DNA of 64,000 nucleotides from Diphasiastrum complanatum. Its lineage: Eukaryota > Streptophyta > Lycopodiopsida > Lycopodiales > Lycopodiaceae. Both the position numbers and the translations under genes were made by a program. Below are positions 34,342 to 45,677 of the stretch, one piece after another (position 1 is the stretch's first letter; the number at the start of each line of letters is the position of its first letter). The DNA lies in the NCBI GenBank assembly GCA_029204225.1, contig CM055093.1:32499777-32563776 (forward strand), written 5' to 3'. Under the pieces are notes generated by a model that searched no databases, was not told where the DNA came from, and saw only the letters and a program-made list of their open reading frames with translations.

Positions 34342-36220
34342 TTATGTATGTTCTTCCTCTCGCAAAAACTCATCTCGAAACTCATTGTATTGTCGTTGTT
34401 CCACCTTTGGGTCTAGGTAATCTTTTGGTAATGTGGAAGCCGTCAAGTGGCTTCCCTGGGGGTCAACTGATTTGACATTATTTTGTTGTTGTTCATGTTG
34501 TTGGCGTTGTGCTCTAGTGAGAACTCTAACAGGTTCGGATGAGATATGACGTGTTGGAAGGATCCTGTTAGGTTGTTTAGGGCAGTCTTTGAAGCTGTGT
34601 TTGCGAACACAGTCTGGACATTCCACATGGTATTGGTTTTTAACTTTACAGTCGGCCATGAAATGTCCCGTTTCGCTACAAATAAGGCAGCGGTTGCTCA
34701 TTGTGCCTATGGCAATAGCATAACCATCTTGGTTGGCTAGCTGTGCTGGATTTTCTGGTGGTGTTGAATACTCATCTTGTTTGCACGAGCATGAGTTGTC
34801 TGTTTGATATTGTTGAGAACTAACAAATGGAAGTGTTGAGGAGTGATCATAGGAGTTTTCAACAAGAAGTGTCTGTGCAGACTCTCGACGATTGCGATGT
34901 TTTTGTGCTCCTAGATCGGGTTGTCCTCATGGAGGTGGTCCTAAGAGTGCCAATTGTGGATGAGGTTCATGTCGAGGTTGTCTGGGCAACTCTTGTATAT
35001 GGATTTGATTGTTTCGTGGTGAATAGTGTGTATGTTGGTTCTGTGAAACAAATGGTTGTTGAGGAGGTTGATAATGTCTCCTGGCTGGTTGTGAGGCTGG
35101 TTCCTTGGGTTATAATAGCAGTAAATAGAGGTATGTCCCATAAAGTCGCAGATGTCACATTTGATCAAGGAAGTATCTGGGACCGGTTGCTATGAAGGGC
35201 ACTCATTGCCAGTGTGTGCACCTCGACAGTGAGGGCACCACGTGTTCTCTCATCTATGGTGGATTTGGCTAGTGGGTAACTGACCCGACATCAAACTCTG
35301 GATAGACTTAAGAGTGTTTTGAAACTCTTTCGTGAGTTTTTCCATCTGTTGTTGGTGTTGCTGGCTAAGCAACTCCATCTGTGTTTTCCACAATTGTTCT
35401 TGAGTTTTGTCGTTTGGTCGAGCTTCTTGGACAGCACGATGTGCTCTCCGTTCACGTGGTTCATCGACATCAGAGCCCTCGTCTTCCTCTCGAATGGCAT
35501 GAGACATGGCTTGTTTCAATGATGTATATTCATCAGGAACGAAGTTCACATCTTATCCATCGTGGGAGTCCAACGAGGAACCAAATTATGAGCATAGACT
35601 CAGTGGGTCGTTTTTGTACCTGACTTTTTAATCTTTTATATCGTTCAATATAGTCACGTACTTTCTCATCGTTTGTCATTTTGATGTTACTTAGCTTGAC
35701 AAAAGGACTTTCTATCAAGCAAAATGGCTTGAAGCGTTTGATAAAGGCCTTATTTAAGAGTGACCAGTCACGTTTATCTTCACGATCAAGGTTAAAAAAA
35801 CGACGCTCATGTTTGATCGATCATGGTCATTGAAAAGAGCTGTACCATGGCTTCCGGTGATGTCTCGCCATAGAAGTCACATGCGTTCTCAAAGACTTGA
35901 AGAAATCTTTGAGGATTAGTGTTACCATCGTACGTAGCTAAGTCTAGTTTTGGGGTACATTTTTCAGTACGTGGAACATTATTCGCAAAAACTCCGTTTA
36001 AGTGAGCTCGTGCATGTGAAGATTCGGCAGCATGAAAATGTGGTCGTTCGTATGGAGCTTCATAACGCATAGATTCCCATCTGTCGAATGGGTTGGTGGA
36101 TGGCTCTTGGACTTGGGATTTCATCCGGGAATATCTGTTAAATCGAGCATGTTCAATGGATGGGGAGACCATCTCTGGTGGATAGTCCTCCATAGAATTC
36201 AAATCGTAAGGGTGATCCAT
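34342..36220 (-). pseudogene. Inner Gypsy gag with four zinc-knuckle motifs
   Basis: Minus strand from 36220 (MDHPYDLNSMEDYPPEMV). Capsid-like block: TPKLDLATYDGNTNPQRFLQ, VFENACDFYGETSPEA, YIERYKRLKSQ, FLVGLPRWIRCELR, SLKQAMSHAIREEDEGS. A Gln-rich helix follows. Four knuckle-type motifs come next: CPHCRGAHTGNEC and CDICDFMGHTSIYC (about 35255-35115), then CLICSETGHFMADC and CPDCVRKHSFKDC (about 34690-34580). Most Gypsy gags carry one or two. Stops and shifts are at about 35810, 35700, 35530, 35250, 35190 and 34940. Confidence 0.82.
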
Positions 36221-37831
36221 AACAACTTGTAGAGTATCGTATGATTGTGTAAATAGGCTCCTGGACGCTTGTTACGGTGGCTATGGTTGTTGGAATGCGG
36301 TTGCTACGGGTCCACGGTGGCTACGAGTGCAATGCGACCAGTGGCGGTTGATACGGTTGAATGTGGTGGCAGCAGTCTAATGCAGTGGTAGTGGTCTAAT
36401 GCGGTGATTGCGGTCTGTTGCGGTCTATGCGGTTTGTATGGTGGGGGCGTGTCATGTGTAAGGCATAGTGCATCAGATGCAAATGGGAATAGATGGAGGC
36501 AAATGTAATCGGTGGCGAGGATGTCGAGTGGAGATGGATGCGGTTAAATGCAGTGTCGTGGAGTTTTTTTGATGGATTTAGGACGGACGTATGCAAAAAA
36601 TGATTGAGTATAATCAGAATGCAGTGGAGCAATCGAATTCGTAGGTGGTCGTTATATTACGATCTTGCAATTTACACGGTTCGAGGAGTGACAAGAGTGA
36701 ATGACAGTGAATTGCGTGTGGTTGCGATGGTGGACGGATCCTACAGTTCGGGATAGAGGGCAACGGTTTGTGGTGGGTGATGTACTTACGAGTTACGGTG
36801 GATTGCGAGTCCGTACAGATTGCGATGGGTTGCGGTCCTCACGGTTACCGACGGTTTGCAGTCATATAGTTTACGATGGGTTACGATTGGTGGCGGTGGA
36901 ATGTATGTATGCAGATTATTACGGGTGAAGGAATGACATGAGTGGATTGTGGTCGCTACGGTTCAATACGACAGGTGGAATCTCTGGGATTCGGTTTATA
37001 CCGTTGGAAGAGTGTAGGTGTGTGATGGCGGTGCTTACGATAGGTGTGGTGTTGTTGTTGACGATGGTTGTGGCTCAAGGCGATCACTACATTGTATGGT
37101 AGGTGTGTGCGATGGCTACGGTGCAAGGTGTGAAGCAATGGGTTTTGTTGAATGTATTTCCTACGGCTCAATGTAGTTCTCACGGTGCAGAGTGGTCACT
37201 ACGGGACAATGTGATTGTTACTGCTGGAAGGTGGTCGCAATGACTGTAGTGTGTTTTATGATGGTCTCAATGGTTCAAGGGTCGGTTGAGATCTGAGAGC
37301 ATTCGTCGGTCGAGAACTAACGCGAGGGCGTTGGTCAAGATCTGACGCGAGGTTGTCAGTTGAGTTCTGACGCGAGGTCGTCGGTTGAGATTGGGACGGA
37401 AGCTGTCGGTCGAGATCTGACACAAGGTCGTCGGTCGAGATTTGACGCGAGAGCGTCGGTCGAGACGTGAGCGAATGCGTCGGTTGAGACGTGAGCAAAT
37501 GCGTCAGTTGAGATTTAAGCAAATGCATCGATTGAGATGTGAGCAAATGCATCGGTTGAGACTTGAGCAAATGCGTCGGTTGAGATTTAACTCAAGACAT
37601 GGCAGGATTGTTCTGTAGTGGCTCGATCGAGAGTCAATGTGTAGCAGTTCGGTCTAGACAAGAGTCGTGGCTCGGCTTGGGAAGGAGCGTGAAGCGTCGG
37701 TTGAGACTGAGCTTCGCGCTAGTCAGGACGAAAGTGGTGTGGTCTGTATTGAAGGTGTGGAAGTCATGAGAGCGATGGTTGTGCTGCACAGATTGGAATG
37801 GTTTGGGGCTGTTTAATGTCTGTGTAGCTGC
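36221..37831 (-). other. Inner Gypsy leader, G-rich simple-sequence region
   Basis: No credible ORF. 36240-37250 (+ strand) is rich in GCGGT, CGGTTG and TACGGT words repeated irregularly. 37265-37600 is the minisatellite. 37600-37831 is unique. Confidence 0.6.
37265..37600 (-). repeat. Minisatellite in leader, core GTCGGTTGAGAT
   Basis: About twelve units of ~27-29 bp. The spacers change along the array, from GACGCGAGG types (37330-37470) to GAGCAAATGC types (37480-37580). The core is shared with the arrays at 28.5 and 29.3 kb near the other end of the same element. Confidence 0.88.
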
Positions 37832-37843
37832 GGAATGGCGCCA
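37832..37843 (-). other. Inner Gypsy primer-binding site
   Basis: Minus strand TGGCGCCATTCC starts two bases after the LTR end (LTR ends ...CTGTGAACA). It resembles the TGGCGCC-type PBS of plant Athila/Tat-like Gypsy elements. It fixes the 5' LTR as the right-hand copy and the element orientation as minus. Confidence 0.8.
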
Positions 37844-37845
37844 AA

Positions 37846-38817
37846 TGTTCACAGATTTTACTCTATCTGTGAACACGATTTTTTGGGTTTCTTTACTTCT
37901 TCGTTCTTCCTTATGTAGTTACGATTCTTACAGATCTTCTTCTTTATTAGAACAATTACTAGACAGAAGTGTTACTCAGGTTGTAGCGTGTATTTCCCAG
38001 CCTGTTAGTGGGAGTCACGGATTCGATACTCAACTACATGCATTAACCAGCCATGTAACCAATCTTAGCTCAAGAAGATCAACATTCTGGAACAGGGAGC
38101 AATCCTACCACTATCTACTAAATCAGAAAACAATCAAGAACAAGATTAACTACTCAAACAGGAAACAAGAAACAAGAAACTAGATTCCTACAGCATAGTA
38201 ACAGTCCAAGAATCAAGAAACACTCATATCTTGATGCTTAGATTGCCCAAGAACAATCAAAAACTGAAATGTAAGAAAGTATGCAAGATCTACGCACAAA
38301 CCACCCTTTTTAGTTTACTTGCATGCTGATTCCTACCTTATTTCACAAACAAGAAATGAATCCTAATCCACAACTAAGTAAGAAACAAGAAAACAAGATC
38401 CTAGTTAATCCACAATACAAGAAAATCAAGCATGCTCATAGAAACTTCACTCAAGAACATTGCCACGAACAAGGAGCTTAGCAATTATCAAGAACTCATG
38501 AAGGATCCTCTTTATTTGCTCAAGAGAACTTGACAATACATTCAAAGCTCTCTCACAAGAGAGGGGAGCCCTTAAATAAGCAAGAAGGCTGCCCATGTGG
38601 AGCCCAAGTGGCAATTCCACCAAATTAGAAATTACATGTGGAATTTTCCCTTCCACTAAAGGTCATTATCAAAAGGTGGCTCACTCTAACTAATTTAAGG
38701 GAAGTCTACATTTATTTACAAAGCCTAGGAAATATGACTAGCTCCTACATGGTCGTTCCTTCTCTAGGATACACCATGTAGGCTCACATAGATATTTCAC
38801 TGTCATCCTAGCTAGTA
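37846..38817 (-). repeat. Inner Gypsy 5' LTR
   Basis: Direct repeat of 24046-25011, 972 bp, bordered on the left by the PBS. Several long AACAAGAAACAAG-type stretches occur inside both copies. Confidence 0.9.
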
Positions 38818-38829
38818 ATTTCTCTGCTC

Positions 38830-40080
38830 TCATGCTCGGCTCTCAGCTTCTTATGCTCTCCTCCTTTTGAGACCTCCTCGGTCATGGGTGAGAGGCATTC
38901 TGTGTCTTTGGCTTGGCTTGGCATTTGGGGATTCTCTGGAATCTGCTAACACAGCCCAACAGCGCTTAGCGCTACTTGGACCATGGCCTATTACTTGAAG
39001 ACATTGTCGATGAAGTTCTTCAAGGAGCTGCTACCTTCATAGTCAACTTCTTTGAGGTGGCAAGGTCAAGGAAGGCTTGCATTTCAATGACCTTCTTTAT
39101 GTACCTACTGGCTGCTATTACTGAGCCAGACGGATAAAACTACAATTGGGCTCACCTAGTCCAAGAAGAAATTTAAAAGGCCCTTCTCTCTCCAAAGAAG
39201 CAGACTACGGTGGGACCCTTTCTCACTCAACTAGCAATACACCAAGCGGGCGACCTAATTGACCCTTCAGCAGACTTTCCAGCAGAATCTTCCATTGAGG
39301 CCACATTTTCTAAGGCAAAATCTAAGAAGTCCACGCCATAAGATAAGGACTGGCACCAAACAGTCCAACACCTTTTCGGCACAAGCAGCAGTCCAAGCCG
39401 CACCCAACTCGCCAAAACATACTTTTGCCACACAATTGGAGTCCATACTAATGGATGAAGTAGCATCACAACCAATAGCAACGGCTACCAACTAGCCCTT
39501 CAAGGCAGAGCAGTCGACTCCAAGAGCTACTCAAGCGGAGGCCATCTTTTAAGCTTCCCCCTTTACCGTAGATTCTAATAGAGATCAACTCACCACCAAG
39601 GCACACAACTATAAAAAATCAGCCTAAAGATACCATGGTAGCAGATACCGCCAAAGAAGTTCCAAACACTCAAGGGAAAGACATTATCATTCTTGATTGA
39701 GGAGAAGGGTCGCCCACACATACCTATACGGGATACCCTGATGGAGCCCACCCCCCGATGTGTACAATAAAGATCCGTCTCAGAACGTAGAAGCTCAAGC
39801 AGCTCCATCTAGAGACATCCACACAATCCCAGATTTTGGCAAGCCACCAGAGGAGGTTAATGTCCCAGTGGCCAGTGCACTTTCTCATGCACATGGTCTA
39901 CTCAAGGATCTCAACTGGCCGTTGCAAGATTGACTCCACCACCATCGCCGAGCAGAGTCAGCAATGAAAGCTAAACAGGACCTTGAGCTCCACAACCAAC
40001 AATTGCAACAAGAAGCTGATCACGCAAAGAAGCAGATGGCCACGGTGCAACATGAAATGGATGTTCGAGAGAAATGAGGA
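38830..40080 (+). pseudogene. Outer element ORF3: N-domain and coiled coil
   Basis: The + strand continues the outer element after the nested Gypsy. 38977-39165 reads LLLEDIVDEVLQGAATFIVN, FMYLLAAITEPDG, a stop, then NYNWAHLVQEEI and VGPFLTQLAIHQAGDLI. These line up with Gypsy-1 ORF3 (YNWFKTISSELKRAIK, LLSLLAASHLENKI) and inner ORF3. A variable Ala/Pro/Thr/Ser-rich stretch follows (39270-39850), then a coiled coil SAMKAKQDLELHNQQLQQEA, DHAKKQMATVQHEMDVREK, ending in TGA at 40078. The 3' LTR follows within ~120 bp. Stops and shifts occur, so it is not functional as encoded. The order N-domain, linker, coiled coil is the same as in the inner element. Confidence 0.6.
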
Positions 40081-40197
40081 AAGTAGTACCTTACAAGGAA
40101 GAAGACAATGTAAATATCAATTTTGTGTAATTTATGGCCCAAGCATGGCATCCTGTGCATATAAGCCCATTTTGAAGAGCCGTCAGTAGATATTTGG

Positions 40198-40907
40198 TGT
40201 TAGGCCCCAAGTATGGCACCTAGTGTGCATAAGTCCAACTTGTGGTGCCATTAGTCACTAAGGGGCAAGAAACCAAATTTTGCAAATCCCAAGGTTTAAA
40301 CTTAGACTTAAAAAAGTATGCAAAAGTCAATGTCAAGATTCTAAAAAGAGCTTACATTCTATATTGAGACTTGACATCCCTAGTCCCATAAGTAAATTTG
40401 GAAATGACACTCCACAAGCTTCTATTAAGATAAGCCTTTTTATGTACTTTCTATCCTTAATGCAAGAGAGCTAAGTGCTACCATTTTGGGTCCACTCGTG
40501 CTAATTTTGGTGTGTGGCTAATTATAGTGTGGCTTTATGCTTATTACTTTTGTTTCTAAGTTCTTGCTATTTTAGCCCATGTTAGCATATGTGCTTAATC
40601 ATTGTGTGGTTCTAATTTAGTGGAGCTTTTTAGAGAGTTTGTGGAAGAGTGTATGAGTGAGTAGAGAGGGAAGAGAGAGAGAGAGGAGAAGGTGTGGAAG
40701 AGTGTGTTAGAGTTAGTGTGATTTTGGTTTTAAAGTTAGTACTATTTGGTTTTAGTTGTGTTTTCAAGGCATCTTGCTTGCAAGTAGAAATAGTGTTAAC
40801 CCTTTTTATTTTGCATGCATCCTCAAGGCTCCTAGGTTCGAGCCCTACTTCCCGTGCTACAAACGACTTAGGAGGAGAAGGTGAAAGCCTTTTACTTCTT
40901 GACAACA
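40198..40907 (+). repeat. Outer element 3' LTR
   Basis: Direct repeat of 18851-19569, ending TTGACAACA. About 70 bp just upstream (40128-40197) look like a diverged second copy of the LTR start (GGCCCAAGCATGGCA against GGCCCCAAGTATGGCA), so this LTR has a partial tandem duplication at its 5' end. Confidence 0.85.
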
Positions 40908-41228
40908 ATATAGATGATGCACTCATTTTGTCTAATGACGCATTCTTGCTGCACATTCTTGCTGCACACCACTAAGAATGATTTGTTGAAGGAATTCGAC
41001 ATGACTGACATGGGCACTATTCATTCATTGTTAGGAATACACATTATCAGAGATAGATCACAAAAGAAGATCTATCTTAGCTAGTAGAAATATCTAGAGA
41101 ATATTCTAGGAAAGTTTCATATGACTAATTACAAACCAGTTTGATACACCAATGGACCCAGGCATAATATTGACCAAACATTTCTGTGCTGACACCGAAA
41201 GTGAGACACTCGACTTGTCGAAGTATCC
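40908..41228 (+). pseudogene. Copia-2 second part: RT after the catalytic break
   Basis: It resumes with codons for IDDALILSND, the second half of the Copia RT active-site block, then LLKEFDMTDMGT and IIRDRSQKKIYLS, QKYLENILGKFHMTNYKPV. With 15726-18785 it forms one Copia coding region whose RT is split by the outer element. It ends at SKYP, where the next insertion starts. Confidence 0.87.
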
Positions 41229-42697
<1,469 letters not shown>

Positions 42698-43044
42698 TCA
42701 CTAATAAGATCTTTAATGTATGTCATGTTGTGCACCAGACCAGATTTTGCATACACTATCAGCACATGAAGTCAATTCATGTCCAATCCTAGGATCTTAC
42801 ATTGGAAATCATTAAAGAGAGTGATGAAATATATTCAAGGCAATATCGATCAGACATTGTGTTATGATGGAAATGCTATCGACTAAATGGTTCTTCAAGG
42901 CTATTCCGAATCAGATTGGGAAGGAAATGTTTCTACCAGAAGATCTACCTCCGGGTTCGGTTTCTTTTTGGTAGGAGGACCAATTTCATGGAGTTTGAGA
43001 AAGCAAAAATCAGTCACGCTATCTTCGATCGAGACAGAGTATTG
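42698..43044 (+). pseudogene. Copia-2 third part: end of RT and RNase H
   Basis: It resumes right after the insert: YPYHSLIRSLMYVMLCTRPD, FAYTIST, VMKYIQGNIDQTLCYDGNAI, LQGYSESDWEGNVSTRRSTS, GFGFFLVGGPISW, SSIETEYC. These are the Copia RT C-terminus and RNase H (the D of the ESDW block and the E of ETEY). Coding identity ends near 43044, where non-LTR sequence begins. No 3' LTR is visible. Confidence 0.87.
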
Positions 43045-44370
43045 TTTTTGCCGTTGTGTCCTAATTGTGTCCTTACTTAGGTCGGCTTCAACGATGGGAG
43101 TATACCACATCTAGAATTTGATAATACTTTATGAAATATTATGGGTCACTTGATGGGTCTTGGTTTGTTAAGAGACAGGTCTCACTTCTCGCTTCTTCCG
43201 AAGGTGTTGGTCTTATCTACATAGTTTCCATTGCTCCAACTGCTTTTCTAGAGAGTTGAGCCCTTGTTGCCTCTACACTTAGTTCTTGGTTTTAGACCTA
43301 TTCTTCTTGATTTAGTAGCTCATGTGGAAATGGGTAATCTTTATTTTCAACAACATCTTCATGCGGCCAAGGACCTCATCTTTCCACCCATGCAAGCTTC
43401 TTTGCCTCCCTTTGAGACTTTGCTCAATCATCTACATGCTCTCATGCTTTCACATATCTTCTTAGTGATTCACCTTCCGACGAGACTTGGACTCGCCTTC
43501 TTTCTTGTGCAGGCCCATGTGTTGGTGCTTTTTTTGGCTTGTTGCACGTCCTGTCATTCTGCTCTTGCATATCTCTTCAAAGCTGTTTGTCGCTGCTTTT
43601 CGAGTTAGATTGGGGTTTCCTCATCCGATGTTGGTGGGTTTGACGAAATGTTCATGCGGTCACCCTCTTGATCCTCTTAGCACTCATTTTATGTGATGTC
43701 CTTATGGTGCAAATCATACCGCGACTCACGATTCCATTCATGACGTACCGTTTATTTCATAGTCGTCTCATCGTTAGATTGATCTTGTTCTCTGATGGGA
43801 GGGGGTTCACACTCTTGGAGATGTTGTTATTGTTGACCTTCGTGGCTAGACCTCTTGCATCGAGCGTTTACTACCCAAGTTGCTGCTGCTTCTCATGCAA
43901 CTCAAGATATAGAGCAAAATTTTGCAATTTTGGAGAAGACTTTATTCCTTTTGCTTTGGAAACTTATGAGTGCTTGCATAAGAAATTTGATGATTTTCTA
44001 TCAACTTGTGTAGGATTTGTAGTGAAACTCGAAGCATGTGATGCATCATCTTCATCTATCATTACGTTCAACGAGTTTCTACCAGTCTACAATGCATTCA
44101 AGTACTTGCAATACTTTAATGTACCATGGTTGTAGGAACAACTGCTTCTTAGCTCCCTACACTATCTATACTTACAATGATCTTAGCTAGCGACTTGCAT
44201 CAAGCATTAGGCTTCAATAACTAATATGTTGGATTTTTGCTTCGCGATATGTGTTGTAGAGTATCTCAATTTGCCTTATGGCCTTTATACTTCCTACATT
44301 CATTATTCCTTTGTACTCCAATGAGTTTTCCCATCTTTTATCAATGAAAACAAGAAGTTTCTTTTATAGA
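43045..44370 (+). pseudogene. Non-LTR retrotransposon, 5'-truncated copy with endonuclease-like C-terminus
   Basis: 43110-43280 matches the end of the RT ORF of the copy at 57.3-59.7 kb (SWFVKRQVSLLASSEGVGLI, then a block with ALVASTLSSWF). Downstream, across frames, come a Cys/His motif (CSCGHPLDPLSTHFMRC, about 43648-43698) followed by YGANHTATHDSIHDV, and a hydrophobic-acidic strand GDVVIVDLRG. That order (RT, Cys-His knuckle, then a PD-(D/E)xK-like region) is what R2/R4/NeSL-type elements have (established). The end of the ORF (ILASDLHQALGFNN) and tail (TTTTCCCATCTTTTATCAATGA) match the other copy. Several stops and shifts. Its 5' truncation, inside Copia-2 RNase H, is typical of target-primed reverse transcription. 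Confidence 0.68.
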
Positions 44371-45140
44371 CACCGCGAAGTGCAGTGCGCCCTTGTTGAT
44401 TATTAGCGCGGAGGCAATAACGGCCGACACTGTTCGTTGATCGCCACGTGTCCCAGACACCCTCCCATGTTGCCCCCCGTGCTGTTCGCGGATACTCGCA
44501 TGCCCGAAAAGTTTTGGGACTGGCAGATTTTGGGACCCAATGCCACATGGCATCTCAAAAATTATTCCATAAGTTTTTGGGATACGTAGCCATTGCTGCA
44601 TATGTTATGAAACAATTGCATTACTCATATACATGTATAGACATGCGATGGTGTTGTGTTCGTAGAAGTGTCCTACGTGCACTTCGCTATAGGTGTTGTA
44701 TGGTATGGCAATTCCCCTTATGGCCTTTATACTTTTTACATGCATTGTTCCTTTGTACTCCGATGGGTTTTCCCATATTTTATCAATGAAAATAAGAAGT
44801 TTGTTCTATAGACAATGCTTATCAGTACGGACACGATTATGCCCGTCACTGTCCGTTGATCGCCATGTGTCCCAGGCACCATCCCATGCTGCCCACCTAT
44901 TGCTCGATACCCACGTGCTAGAGAAATTTTGGGACCGGGAGATTTCGGGACCCAGGAAATTTCGAGATCGAGAAATTTCAAGACCCAATGTAATGCCACG
45001 TGGCATTTCAAAAATTATCCCATAGGTTTCTAAGATACATCGCCATTGGTTTATATATTATGAAACAATCACATTACTCGTGAACATTTGCTGGCACGCG
45101 ATGGTGTTGTGCTCGCAGAAGTGTCTCGCATGCGGTCGAG
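44240..45140. repeat. Tandem duplication (~440 bp, two copies) of non-LTR tail plus flank
   Basis: 44240-44678 and 44679-45140 share landmarks in order: CCTTATGGCCTTTATACTT, TTTTATCAATGAAAA, GTTGATCGCCA-GTGTCCCA, TTTTGGGAC, GCCAC-TGGCAT-TCAAAAATTA, TATGAAACAAT and GCGATGGTGTTGTG. The second copy has an additional ~40 bp. The unit contains the 3' tail of the non-LTR copy and ~330 bp of downstream sequence, so the duplication followed that insertion. It sits about 0.5-1.4 kb upstream of the RPS19 start codon. Confidence 0.85.
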
Positions 45141-45534
45141 AAAATTCGGGACACGAAAAACTTGAGTTGTGAGTGTCCGCAAAATTTCGGGACCCGTGTG
45201 CTTGTGCATGCCGAGGACTCACAAGCTAGTGCTATTGGAAATCTTGGGACTCACAAAAAATTGTCAAGACCACAAATTTTTTTGGGAAGGCTGCTCGCTT
45301 GCCCCAAAGTTGTTGTTGGGCAAGGCTAGGGCAACGGTGCCACATGTCGCACAAGCACGGGAGCAGAGGAGTTACTTCCTCTCATGTGCCAATAAGCGAA
45401 TGCCAAGTCCGCCCACAGAAGTCCCTCTCATCCAACATTGAGGAATGATGGAGAGATGATGATCTCTCAACCATCAAGGAGGAATCTCCACCCTTGATGA
45501 GAGTGAGGGTGATGATCGCATCTCAGCCGTTGAT
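45141..45534 (+). other. RPS19 upstream region
   Basis: Unique sequence, no ORF of note. It holds GATGATGATCTC and CAACCATCAAGG-type words just upstream of the promoter motifs. Confidence 0.4.
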
Positions 45535-45561
45535 TGGGCCCTTGAGTAAAGATTTAGGGTT
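45535..45561 (+). promoter_or_regulatory. RPS19 promoter: site II motif and telo box
   Basis: TGGGCC (site II, 45535-45540) is followed 12 bp later by TTTAGGGTT (45553-45561), the reverse complement of the telo box AACCCTAAA. This pair is the established hallmark of plant ribosomal protein promoters (TCP and telo-box binding proteins). It lies 117-143 bp before the ATG. No TATA box is seen, as usual for the class. Confidence 0.8.
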
Positions 45562-45677
45562 CGCTTCTCTTTCTGTTTGACGTTCTTTCGCAGAAGCGAG
45601 GCGAGCGCCATAGCCAGCTCCAAGGAAGCTTTTGAGCAGAGGCGATCGTCTGGTGGAAAGAGGCGAAGGTGAAGGCG

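Larger units (their letters stand above)
24046..38817 (-). mobile_element. Inner Gypsy element, 14.8 kb, minus strand, with ORF3 after pol
   Basis: Direct LTRs of ~970 bp (24046-25011 and 37846-38817) flank, in minus-strand order: PBS, repeat-rich leader, gag with four zinc-knuckle motifs, protease, RT, RNase H, integrase, a minisatellite spacer and the extra ORF3. That is a nearly complete Ty3/Gypsy gene order, but all reading frames carry stops or shifts. The two LTRs share insertions and have diverged by several percent by eye, so the insertion is not recent. Flanks (CACCC on one side, ATTTC on the other) do not form a target duplication. Confidence 0.9.
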
